Shown here: in pieces, positions 1-8,120 of the stretch
Position numbering within the stretch: the stretch's first letter is position 1
Layout of the letters: each line of letters opens with the position of its first letter
Origin: Zopfochytrium polystomum
Taxonomy: Eukaryota > Chytridiomycota > Chytridiomycetes > Chytridiales > Chytridiaceae
Direction of reading: 5' to 3'
NCBI GenBank assembly: GCA_025765615.1
Contig: JAIVFJ010000131.1
Coordinates: 147,501-185,357, forward strand
DNA length: 37,857 nucleotides
Notes under the pieces: generated by a model
The model's database searches: none
What the model was told of the DNA's origin: nothing
Seen by the model: only the letters and a program-made list of their open reading frames with translations
Made by a program: the position numbers and the translations under genes

Positions 1-559
1 GGCGTCAGGTTCGGCAGCGCCGAGCTGTACCAGGCCCTTCAGCAAGGGTTGGACGGCGCCGGCATCGCGGACGCCCTGGCTGTCGGACAGCCGTTTGCGG
101 GAGATGAGCGCGTCGTGCTGTTTGTCCGGATGGCGAAGGGATACGCGTTTGACGAGGCGTTGGTGGCGCGCATACGCGCGCGGATCCGCGACGCGCTGTC
201 GCCGCGGTAAGCCCTTTTTTTTTTTTTGGTTTGCGCGCTCGCGAGATTTTTCCTTTCTTTTTTTTTGGCTAACGTGCCGCATCGCCCACAACACACGCAA
301 CATACAACACACGACCCAAAAAACCGCGACACACGACACACGCCCGACACGATTCTGCAGCCACGTGCCCGCCGTGATCCTGCCCATCGCCGACATCCCG
401 TACACGCAGACGGGCAAAAAGGTCGAGCTCGCCGTCAAGCACGTGCTCGCGGGCCGCGGGCGCGACGTGTCGCGCGCCGCGCTGGCCAACCCCGAGTCGA
501 TCGCGCTGTACGAGGCCCTCGTCGCGCCCGGCGGCGTGCTGCACGTTGTGGCGGCGTGA
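1..559 (+). CDS. AACS: Acetoacetyl-CoA synthetase (acetoacetate-CoA ligase), C-terminal end, two exons
   Basis: This is the 3' end of an ATP-dependent acetoacetate-CoA ligase, an ANL-superfamily enzyme that activates acetoacetate in the cytosol. Exon 1 (1-206, read from base 1, 5' end outside the window) encodes GVRFGSAELY and later GDERVVLFVRMAKG; exon 2 (361-559) encodes HVPAVILPIADIPYTQTGKK, with the C-terminal-domain catalytic lysine region (TGKKVE) and ALANPESIALYEAL. These match the family's conserved SPRHVP..I....IPYT..GKKVE..V tail. The splice creates the Arg codon of SPRHVP, which strongly supports the join. The stop is 557-559. The exons are GC-rich, unlike the intron. I am confident of the family; the organism-specific role is inferred. 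Confidence 0.87.
   Translation, partial: ASGSAAPSCTRPFSKGWTAPASRTPWLSDSRLREMSASCCLSGWRRDTRLTRRWWRAYARGSATRCRRGKPFFFFWFARSRDFSFLFFWLTCRIAHNTRNIQHTTQKTATHDTRPTRFCSHVPAVILPIADIPYTQTGKKVELAVKHVLAGRGRDVSRAALANPESIALYEALVAPGGVLHVVAA
207..360 (+). other. Spliceosomal intron in the acetoacetyl-CoA synthetase gene
   Basis: The intron starts GTAAGC at 207 and ends CTGCAG at 360. Joining 206 to 361 restores the reading frame across a conserved family motif. The intron has long T runs and CA-rich stretches, in contrast to the GC-rich exons. Confidence 0.85.
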
Positions 560-962
560 AGAAAGGCGCTTGTTCTCGGAAAACCTTTTTCCCGCTTCCC
601 CCCCCCTGTTTTTTGGGTTGTCGTCGTTATTTCGTTTGTGTGTGTATGTGTGTGTGGTTATACTGTGGCCGGTGTTGCTGTGCTTGCTTGCTTGCTTGCT
701 TCTTGTTCGCCTTGTGCGAGTGTGTGTTGGGTGTGTTTGCTCCCCTTCCTCCAGTGCTTTGGGTTTTTTTTTTTTGTCTTTTCTCACTCTTTCTTCTTTC
801 TTGTCTGTTTCTGTTATGGCGCAAGGAACGAATTTTTTTTTCTCTTTTTTTTCTTTTTTCTTTCGCTTGTTGCCTCGAGACCCGCCCCAACCAATCCATT
901 CAAAGAAAAAAAGAAAAAAAAAAGTGAAGGAAAAAAAAATAAATGAGAAAGGCAAAGAAAGG
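560..962. other. Intergenic, low-complexity T-rich then A-rich DNA
   Basis: Downstream of the ligase stop there are long T runs, a CTTG tandem tract (about 681-700) and, from about 900, A runs. Open frames here are simple-sequence artefacts on both strands. I see no gene. Confidence 0.6.
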
Positions 963-971
963 GGGGTGACC

Positions 972-986
972 CAGGCCTTGGAAGTT
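972..986 (+). repeat. Left terminal inverted repeat of the 4-kb transposon
   Basis: CAGGCCTTGGAAGTT, an exact inverse match to 5001-5015. The match extends two more C bases outward (970-971) if the target duplication is taken as shorter. Confidence 0.75.
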
Positions 987-1090
987 TCAAAGACTGCCCA
1001 ACGCCAGGTGATGATTGGCTACTTTTATTTCTCAATAAAATGCGAAAGAAAAGGAAAAGGACAAAAAAAATTTTGTGGAAGACACGATCT

Positions 1091-3988
1091 TCACAGGCTT
1101 TTGCCAGCAGTTGTTCGGTTTGAGCAGCCTGGATGAATGCTTGCACAGACGCTGAGAAGTGGTCTAATTTCAGCAGTGGGATTTGAGTTGCCACCAGACC
1201 AAGCACTGGTGCTCAATCTTTTGAAAGTAAGACAGTAGCTGCCACAATCCATTAAGATCTGGTAGTAAAGAGCAGAAAACATGACCTTCTTCCATACTTT
1301 TTGCAGGTGATCATCATCAATATTGCAGGAAGGCCCATCCAGTTGCCACCCCAAAGAGCTGCATTTTCGAACAAAGTTGTTCTCTTCAATCTCCACATGC
1401 AGCTGGTGGGTTGGGAAGCTTGAGATATTGTTGTGTCTTTTCGACTGCTCCTGTATCAGCTCCATTTCCATATCATCATCCACTTCCCTTAAGTCTGCTT
1501 GAGTAGAAGGACCCCCCAGCTCTCCTAAATCTGACACAATGTCTTCAGTCACTGCCTTGTTCAAAGCCTCCAGCTTTTTTGCATCAAGCAGTTTGCGACG
1601 TTGAGAAGATTGCGTTTGCATATCATGGCAGTCTGACTCTCGTTTTCGCTTCAGCGAAGGGTGTTTTAGTATCAAGTCCTTCTCCAAGAATGCAGAAAGT
1701 GACAGATGGGCTTCAGGGCATCTACCCTCAGGAGCCTTTATGTAATCAGACGCCTTCTCAATGATGTGGTTTGCAGCAGCAAGAATGCGTGAAGTTTTGT
1801 CTTTCCCTGAATGAAACTTTGTATGTTTGGCATATGCTGCATGTGCAAGTCGGGAGACTGCAAGAAATGAGCTTGGGGTTGAATTGTTGTAAGGAAAGTG
1901 AGCAACCTGTGCGGTTGCTCCATCTGTTGTCCAGCTAGTTATTGGAATCCCAAGTTCTGCCATAGATTGAGAGGCATCAAGAAAGTGCTTTCGAGTTTGA
2001 TCAATGCTGGAGCTTGAAGTCATATATGTTTTGTAGACAGAAGTCTGAGAATTCTGTGTGTCTGTCACAGTCACATAATGAGCCTGATCCACAAGGGCTG
2101 CCTCAACTGCACACATAGATTTTCCCATGCCTGAAATAAGCTGTCTCAACAGCAATTTGAATCCTTGGGGAAGGAAATCTGTTGAGTCATATTGAATTGG
2201 GCATAACAATGGTCTTCTGGACCAGTCAGGCCAAGCCGAGCTTCCTGGTTTCGGCATTGATTGTAAAGCCAGTAGTATACGCAAAGGCCAAGGACTGCTG
2301 GGTACTTTTTTTGCATGAGGCCGCCCAATTTGCTCAAGCGGTGGCTGCGAACATTAAGTGTCTTACTTTGACCTGGTGTTGGCTCTGCATGCTGATTCTG
2401 TTGACGTCGACGAGAAACACATCTTTCAATGTTCTGCTTTGTCTTTTCAAAAGCTTGCAACTCATGGTTGTATGCAAGCTGCAATCTTGTGTGAGCTCTC
2501 AGGAGTTCCTTAGACAAATCCAGTGTATACTCAAGAATATCTCTCCAGCCACATGCAAGAAATCCGTCGTCTGGCTTATTGAGGCAATTCATTCTTATCA
2601 AATAAGCTCGAAGTGCTCTTCGGAGCGACTGGGAAACAATTAGCACAATTCTTGTCAAAGGCTTTCCAAAAAAACAAACTTACCATCTCACATGTCTTTG
2701 TTTCCTTGAATTTCCTCCATTTATTGGTGTTGCTTGAAACGTCTGCAGCATGAAGAAACTGTCCTCGGTAAAGATTAAAGGACACTGGGGCTGGTGCACC
2801 AATTGTCATATCATCCAGGGCTGCCACAAAGGACACATTTACAGGAACTTCAAGCATCAACCTATGTGCAGAGCCAACAATAAGACCAGCCCTCTCTACT
2901 TGAGCTGTATCAGAAGAGATCCCCATCAACTTAATACGTGCTCGAATTGCCCTTGTTGATGGAATCATGAGATCTCCTTGAAACTGAGATGGGTGAAATC
3001 TTGGGGTGTTGGTTTCATCACTGCAGTCAAGCCCCGCAAATCCAGCACCCTTGAGCGAGTCGAAGTGGCTACAACTATTTCTCAATTTGGAGTAAATGTA
3101 GATCCACTTGGCCCATTTCGGTGCTGAAAACAGTGATGCCGCAGCCTTTCCCACCAAGTTGTTGATGGTGTACATCTTAAACTGTGTGCATACAAAGTTG
3201 TACTGGAATCGACCAAGATCCAAATGACCGGATGAAACAGCCTTTGCAGCAAGCAATACAGCATCGTCTTTCTCTTCTGCACGGACTTTCGGAAGGACTT
3301 TAGAGCTGTACAAATCAAGGAGTTTTTGAACAGAGGAGTCTTTCAAGTGCCACTTTGCACACCTGGAGTTCCATGACCTCAATTCATCCTTCAAAGACTT
3401 GACTTCTTGAGTTCTGATGCGCAAATCTGCCTCCAGTGTCTCCAATGACCTTGAATCTATTCTCACTGGCTTCATGTATGGGACATGTACAAATGCCATT
3501 TCAGCTGCCCACTGGTGCTCATGAACGAATTTGGATAAATTCATAGCTAGTGAAGCGTGTTGCACATCACCAGAGAGTAAGCCCTTCAAGAAACCGCCAC
3601 CCAGTTGTCCCAGGAGCAAGGTCCGTATTCCAGAACGAGTTGCAGCCCAAAAGTACTTTTCAAAATCTGTATCAGAGTCATCGGTAATCTGGGCAACTAT
3701 AACATCAGCATGGGCAGTCATTTCTACAGTTATTTGGAGACGAGGGTCCTTGCCCTTGAAAATCGCAGTGAGTCCATTAAGGAGGAAGTACTGTGAGGTG
3801 CCCCAGTTAGGTTGGTTCCGCCTGTATTTTTCATACTTGCTAACATCAATCTCGATTTCTTGAAGGAGATTGACTCCTTCGTGCTGTAGAGTTGCACCTC
3901 CAGGATCTGAGAGATATCCCTTGATGCGAACCCAAACTGCATTCTTCTCATTTCTCAGGAAGAGTCGCGTTTTGCGTTCTTTCCTCAT
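1091..3988 (-). CDS. Large transposon-encoded protein, putative transposase of unrecognised family
   Basis: I do not recognise the family. The first exon starts at the ATG ending at 3988 and runs to 2684 (435 residues), beginning MRKERKTRLFLRNEKN. An intron with GTAAGT and TTTCCCAG borders (2629-2683, branch-like GCTAATT) splices in phase to 2628, encoding SLRRALRAYLIRMN and onward. Between about 2290 and 2160 the coding frame changes to one that encodes QYDSTDFLPQGFKLLLRQLI and continues to the stop at 1091; this is either a second short intron or a frameshift, and I cannot tell which. Acidic motifs in conserved-looking settings (AALDDMTIG about residue 400; TTDGATAQVAHF in the last segment) would suit a DDE/RNase H-fold catalytic core, but that is inference. 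Its position, filling a TIR/TSD-bounded element with its 3' end at the TIR, is the main reason to call it a transposase. Confidence 0.55.
2629..2683 (-). other. Short intron (55 nt) in the transposon gene
   Basis: On the minus strand it begins GTAAGT, contains GCTAATT close to the 3' end and finishes TTTCCCAG. Removing it joins two open frames in phase 0. Confidence 0.8.
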
Positions 3989-5000
3989 CGCAGCTGGTAT
4001 GATGATATCTTTGTGGCTGAAATGTGTGTGGCTCAGCCTGCTTCACTTAAAGAAGCGAGGTCCTTTGTTCTATTGTTCTCAGTTGCCTGTTCCGCTTGTG
4101 GGAGAGGTCACAGATGCTCAAAGGTGCAATGATGCGCTGCAGAATCCACCAGAAGAAAATCCCTAGAGCGTGCAGCCCTCCCCAACACTGGTTCTGCAAG
4201 GTGACAACAGCACTCCCACCTACGGCCGTTCAGCAGCATGTGTGCGTCAGACCCTAACAGCAACCTGCTCCTTCAGAAGGTAAAAGTGCAGAGAGAATAA
4301 AATCGAAAGGAAAAGTAGGCATATACTGAATAAGCAGTTGAGTGGCTGATAGTCCTGCTTATTTGTGAGCGTGGGGATAGAACCGACACTCAGGGACAAC
4401 AGGACAGATCTGTGATAGCACAAGCAATCCCAGCTAGCGCAACAAGGCGCTAACAGACACTGCTGTAAATATCGACAGTCTCTCACTGCGTAACTGAGAG
4501 GGGAGGGGTTAGCAGAAAAGCAAAACTTTGGGCAGAGTGAACAGGTGGGATGGTAGGTTTATGAGCAGAGCCGTTCCTTCCTGCGTAGTGAGGCAACTGA
4601 CTGAACAGGTGAACAATGAGACCTGAAGATGGCAAATTAGCAACCAGAGAGGATTCTATCTGCGTTATACCAGGGCCCTGAGCACAATTTCTGCAGCGTT
4701 GCAAAGGCGGTGGCGGTGGTGAGTTCTGACAGAGACGATGGCTTCTGTTGTGGACGATGTGGCTGACAGCAATTAGTACGGCAGAAATGAAGACGATCTT
4801 GATGCTGGATGATGATGCTGACAGGATCAACGGCAATGGCTGCGATCGAAGTCGGGCGGCGGGGGTGGGTCGCAGTTTTTGAGAGCACGCCTTGTCAAAT
4901 TTCTTGCACGTTTTTTCAATGTTTCATTTTTTTCTCTCCAACAAACTCTTCTTTTACACTTTTTGCTATGCGTTGCGTTGGGGACGCAAAAAGTTGGCGC
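3989..5000. other. 5' non-coding part of the 4-kb transposon
   Basis: About 1 kb lies between the first ATG of the transposon gene and the right inverted end. I found no convincing coding frame. It may hold an upstream exon or the promoter of the minus-strand gene, but neither can be demonstrated by eye. Confidence 0.4.
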
Positions 5001-5015
5001 AACTTCCAAGGCCTG
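5001..5015 (-). repeat. Right terminal inverted repeat of the 4-kb transposon
   Basis: AACTTCCAAGGCCTG on the plus strand, the exact inverse of 972-986, followed at 5016-5024 by the target duplication GGGGTGACC. Confidence 0.75.
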
Positions 5016-5024
5016 GGGGTGACC

Positions 5025-5559
5025 GAATGAGGCGTGGCACGCCGGATAATGAACTTAGCGGCGGCGGCGGGGGCGGCGCTTGTTTGTTTCATTATAAGAA
5101 CAATAGAGCTGGCATTATAAAGATGTAAAGTACAAACCAATAGATTGTAAAACTGCCTCAAATGATGGATTGCAAGTGGCTGCACTCAATCCTGAGGAGC
5201 TTAGTTGAAAACTATTGGAAGTGAAAAGTCAGTCCATGATATGAAGAGGATCTGGGTGCTTTCTCTTGTTGATGTTCCTTTTCTCTTGTTTGGACAGTCT
5301 TAACTTCTCCGACTTGGCCAGCTGATAACGCTTTTTGTGGAATGAAAATCTTTCGTTCCACAGCTCAAGCCTCGCTCAGTTGCCTCCAAACATCCTCTCT
5401 TTTCGCCAAGCTGTCCTATCTTTTTAATTCTGTAAACATGTTAAAGCTACCTCAATCATAAAGTAGTTTAATCTTTTTGTGAGGCAAAATTTTGCCCAGA
5501 GATCAACTGCCTCAAAAGGTTCAATTTGAGAGACTCGACCATTTCCCGTCTCCCCAGCC
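5025..5559. other. Intergenic DNA, nothing recognised
   Basis: It contains a GGC/GCG tract near 5060-5080 and several copies of the word ACTGCCTCAA or TACCTCAA, possibly end sequence of the adjacent Tc1-like remnant. No coding frame is convincing. Confidence 0.4.
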
Positions 5560-6300
5560 ATAGCTTTGAATTCCGAAAAGTTGCATTAGTTGTCATTTGT
5601 TTGCTTTGAGATTTCAAGTGGTCGCGAGGATCCAGTCCTCTTCTGATAATCTACATTTTGAGGTAGTTTTCGAAGCCTTGTGAGCTGGTGCATTGTCCTG
5701 CTGATAGATGAAGCTGGCAGTCACATCCTGTTGACAGTCCTTTCCGTATCCATAGTGTCCAGAAAACCCACAAATTCCCCGTCCCGAATGTCAAGATATT
5801 TCGATGAGTTGAGCTGGCCGTCAATGAATGAAAAGCATCCTGGGCTCAAACCCATGTACAACCCCAAATGGAGAAGGATTTACAATCACTCTAGCAGGAA
5901 CTTGCAAGCACTCAGGCAGCTTGCTTTCTCCAGCTCTCCTCCACACGCATACCTTGCCCTGATTCGCAGTCTCGAAAGTTGCCTCATCAGTCCAAATAAC
6001 CTTGGCCCAATTTTTGACAGTCCAGTCTTTATGCTTGCAAGCAAATGCCAGATGCCTAGCTCAATGCTTCAGAGACAAAAAAGGCCTCTTCTTTTTCGAA
6101 GTGCAGCTGTGAATTCCAAGTAGGTGCAAGTGTTTCTGAATGGTAATGGTTGAAATTGAAGAAGATCGAGCTGAATTCACAAGATTGCTTGATTGGAATG
6201 AAGTTTGACTGATTGCTCCAAGGCTCCATCCCTTTTCATGCAAGTTGACAACGGTCTTGCATGTGGCAGCATTGTGCTTTGTGCGATGCTGCTTCTCCAT
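5560..6300 (-). pseudogene. Tc1/mariner-type transposase, decayed
   Basis: Reading the minus strand from the ATG at 6300, the frame encodes a helix-turn-helix-like half (TCKTVVNLHEKGWSLGAISQ and HLHLLGIHSCTSKKKRPFLS). It then passes a stop at 6061-6063, continues as RHLAFACKHKDW and reaches the first catalytic motif VIWTDEATFE (codons at 5983-5994). A frameshift near 5850 precedes a segment ending QQDNAPAHKA (5680-5697), the second catalytic aspartate of the family. The third acidic residue is not clear in the degraded tail. The family assignment rests on the W[TS]DE and DNAPxH motifs in order. At least one stop, one frameshift and a lost C terminus make it inactive. Confidence 0.82.
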
Positions 6301-6816
6301 GTTGAATTAGTCGGTGATCAGGGGGACGGTGATCACAGGGGATGCAGTCGATTTCGTGGCGGCAGTGGCGAGCAGGGGCTGTTTTGACAAAGGGTACAAT
6401 GATTTTTTTCCCCCCAGCTGTTCAAGCATTAACATAAAAGCCCTCCAACTTCTTCCCCCCTTTGCATTGAAAGAATAGTTCGCTGTTTTTGCTTCTTAAT
6501 CTTTCGCAGACTTCTGTTTCTCCTTCATATCTAACTCCATGCGAAGGGCTTTGTACTTCTCCAAGAGCTTCTCTCTACTCAAGGTGCTTTTGGACTGCTG
6601 TTTGGCAATTAGGTCTCTGTTCTGTTGCTCCTCTTCTGAAAGATTCCTTTTTGCTTCCGTCAGTTCTTTTGCCTTCTCCCTCAAAACTTTAAATATCTTC
6701 TTCTTCACAATTTAAAACCTCAATCATGATAAGAATGAGACTCGTTTGCAATTCATCAATGTGTGAATCTTCCTCATCAATCAAGTCATTGCTTTGAGTG
6801 GAAGTTGAACTACTAG

Positions 6817-7488
6817 TGTGAGACTGTGCTCTCTAAATCTCCTCACCCTGGGCTGGAGGTGGAAATAGAGCAATGGCCTAAAAACCAATCCTATCTAATG
6901 AAAAGGGCAAAAGAAGGTGTCTAGGGGTCACCAGACAGGTAAAAATCATCAACAGAAAGAGAAAGAAAGCTTGTCTTCTCACACCACGCATATGAGGCAT
7001 TACATCATGGTACCTGGGCTTCTGGACTTTGCACTTCTCCCACAGAAGTGGTTCAGTCCTTAGTCATTCAAAAAGTGAGGGGTCATTAGCTGGACATGGT
7101 GGACTTTGCAGCCCAACAGTCAGCATGTTTCGAATTTGCCACCTTCCCAATTGAAGGGAGCACTCAAACCACTGAGCAAGGAAACCCTATGCCAACCGTT
7201 GAGCAAACACTAAATCACTCGGTCTGCAGCTGTTGTACAGAATAATAAAAATAATAGCACAAATAATAATAGTGGCAGGTGACGTAGGTGCGACAACAAG
7301 TGTCAGTCAGTGGCTTATGTGGACAACCAATAATAATAATAAAATAATAACATGTACAGCGGTGGCGAAGCTGAATGCGTGTATAACGCGCTTCAAGACG
7401 GGTTGATAATCCTCACAACTATCAGTGAAAAAGTGGGTATACACTCTTTTATTTGAGGTCACAGGCTTGACGGCCTTTCGTCCTCACA
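6817..7488 (-). mobile_element. Solo LTR, family A, inverted relative to the window
   Basis: The 672-bp unit reads TGTGAGGACGA (minus strand, from 7488) to GAGCACAGTCTCACA (6817), so its ends are the perfect short inverted repeat TGTGAG..CTCACA typical of LTRs. It is flanked by CTAG on both sides (6813-6816 and 7489-7492), a 4-bp target duplication. The same sequence occurs in the opposite orientation at 11273-13445, where it follows an integrase gene. There are no internal retroelement genes here, so it is a solo LTR. Relative to that copy it lacks about 1.5 kb of internal sequence. Confidence 0.8.
7117..7193 (-). repeat. tRNA-like sequence inside LTR-A (left copy)
   Basis: On the minus strand it carries an A-box-like CTTGCTCAGTGGTT, the stem-loop CTCCCTTCAATTGGGA and a B-box-like AATTCGAAACATGC. 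It is the diverged counterpart of 11538-11612. It is degenerate and not a functional tRNA gene. Confidence 0.45.
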
Positions 7489-7684
7489 CTAGTGGCTACT
7501 GGAGCAGCCACTGGAACCGTTTCAGCTGACGTTGAAAGCTCCGTCATTAAAATTTCCATCAGTCCTCCTTCACCAGAGTCAGCATTCTGTTTCATACTGA
7601 ATATTTTGCACAGTATTTGCAATATTGCAGTTGAAGCTTCCACTGAACCGCTGGAGGTAGGAGCAAGCAGTCAATCACCTTGAC

Positions 7685-7775
7685 TGTCAGGAACAGGGCA
7701 GGACAGGACAAGGCAGACAAGGAACTGAGAGGAGTGATGATTGTAGTGGAAGCAATAATTCACTTGAGGGATAGT
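7685..7775 (+). repeat. 5' fragment of LTR family B
   Basis: It begins TGTCAGGAACA and is closely similar to the first about 92 bp of the solo LTR at 15104-15416, including GGAACTGAGAGGAGTGATGA and TTCACTTGAGGGAT. Similarity stops at about 7775. The 3' part of the LTR, with its heat-shock elements, is absent. Confidence 0.75.
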
Positions 7776-7777
7776 GC

Positions 7778-8017
7778 TCAGGCCACTAGTGCCAAACCAG
7801 CCCGTTGGTTCAGAGCCCTAATCGAAACTTCAGGTATCACAACTTCTCCATCCACTTTGATATCATCAAACTGCCTGTTTTGAACAATAATTGCTTGGAG
7901 CTGCTTCATCTTTTTCCTCACAAGCACTACTGATAAAACAAAAACTGAAGGCTGAATCTTGACTGTGGGAGATGCTCCAACAAGCTTGCTTTTTCTGACA
8001 CGGCGAAAATACTGAAT
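7778..8017 (-). pseudogene. Possible coding fragment, no start codon
   Basis: An 80-codon open frame on the minus strand, bounded by stops, reads as plausible protein (IQPSVFVLSVVLVRKKMKQL, then FDDIKVDGEVVIPEVSIRAL) but has no ATG near its beginning. I do not recognise it. It may be an exon or a broken gene related to the minus-strand frame at 7489-7679. Confidence 0.3.
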
Positions 8018-8120
8018 TCAAATACTGATATCTGAAACCCAAGCTAATACTAATCTTGACTGGAGACAAAGGCACAAAAAAGCTTAACTTCTCGACCAAG
8101 AAGAGAAGTTTGAATCTTGA

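Larger units (their letters stand above)
963..5024 (-). mobile_element. DNA transposon with 15-bp inverted ends and 9-bp target-site duplication, unclassified
   Basis: The sequence CAGGCCTTGGAAGTT at 972-986 recurs as its reverse complement at 5001-5015. The 9-mer GGGGTGACC lies directly outside both ends (963-971 and 5016-5024), the footprint of a cut-and-paste insertion. The 4.0-kb interior carries one large minus-strand gene that stops at 1091, next to the left end, followed on that strand by an AATAAA-type signal near 1020-1040. A 9-bp duplication is usual for Mutator-like and some Merlin elements, while CAG-type ends recall hAT (usually 8 bp), so I leave the superfamily open. Because the ends are flanked by C and G runs, the border could shift by one or two bases (7-bp GGGTGAC or 5-bp GGTGA). 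Confidence 0.72.
6496..7679 (-). pseudogene. Unrecognised Lys/Glu-rich protein gene, interrupted by a solo LTR
   Basis: The upstream piece (7489-7679) encodes ASTAILQILCKIFSMKQNAD and ends ETVPVAAPVATS. If the LTR at 6817-7488 and one copy of its CTAG duplication are removed, the frame continues as SSTSTQSNDLIDEEDSHIDE (from 6816 down). A one-base shift near 6715 is then needed to enter the last segment (6496-6708), a charged, probably coiled-coil tail: KAKELTEAKRNLSEEEQQNR through LDMKEKQKSAKD. I recognise no domain; such tails are common in Myb/SANT-like fungal proteins, but that is only a hint. No secure start codon is visible; the plus-strand LTR-B fragment begins at 7685, so the 5' end may also be truncated. 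Confidence 0.5.

Noticed and set aside
226..955. Overlapping Phe/Leu/Cys-rich frames downstream of the ligase
   Set aside because: They run through the intron, the 3' end and T/A runs of simple sequence in several frames at once. Only the spliced ligase frame matches a family.
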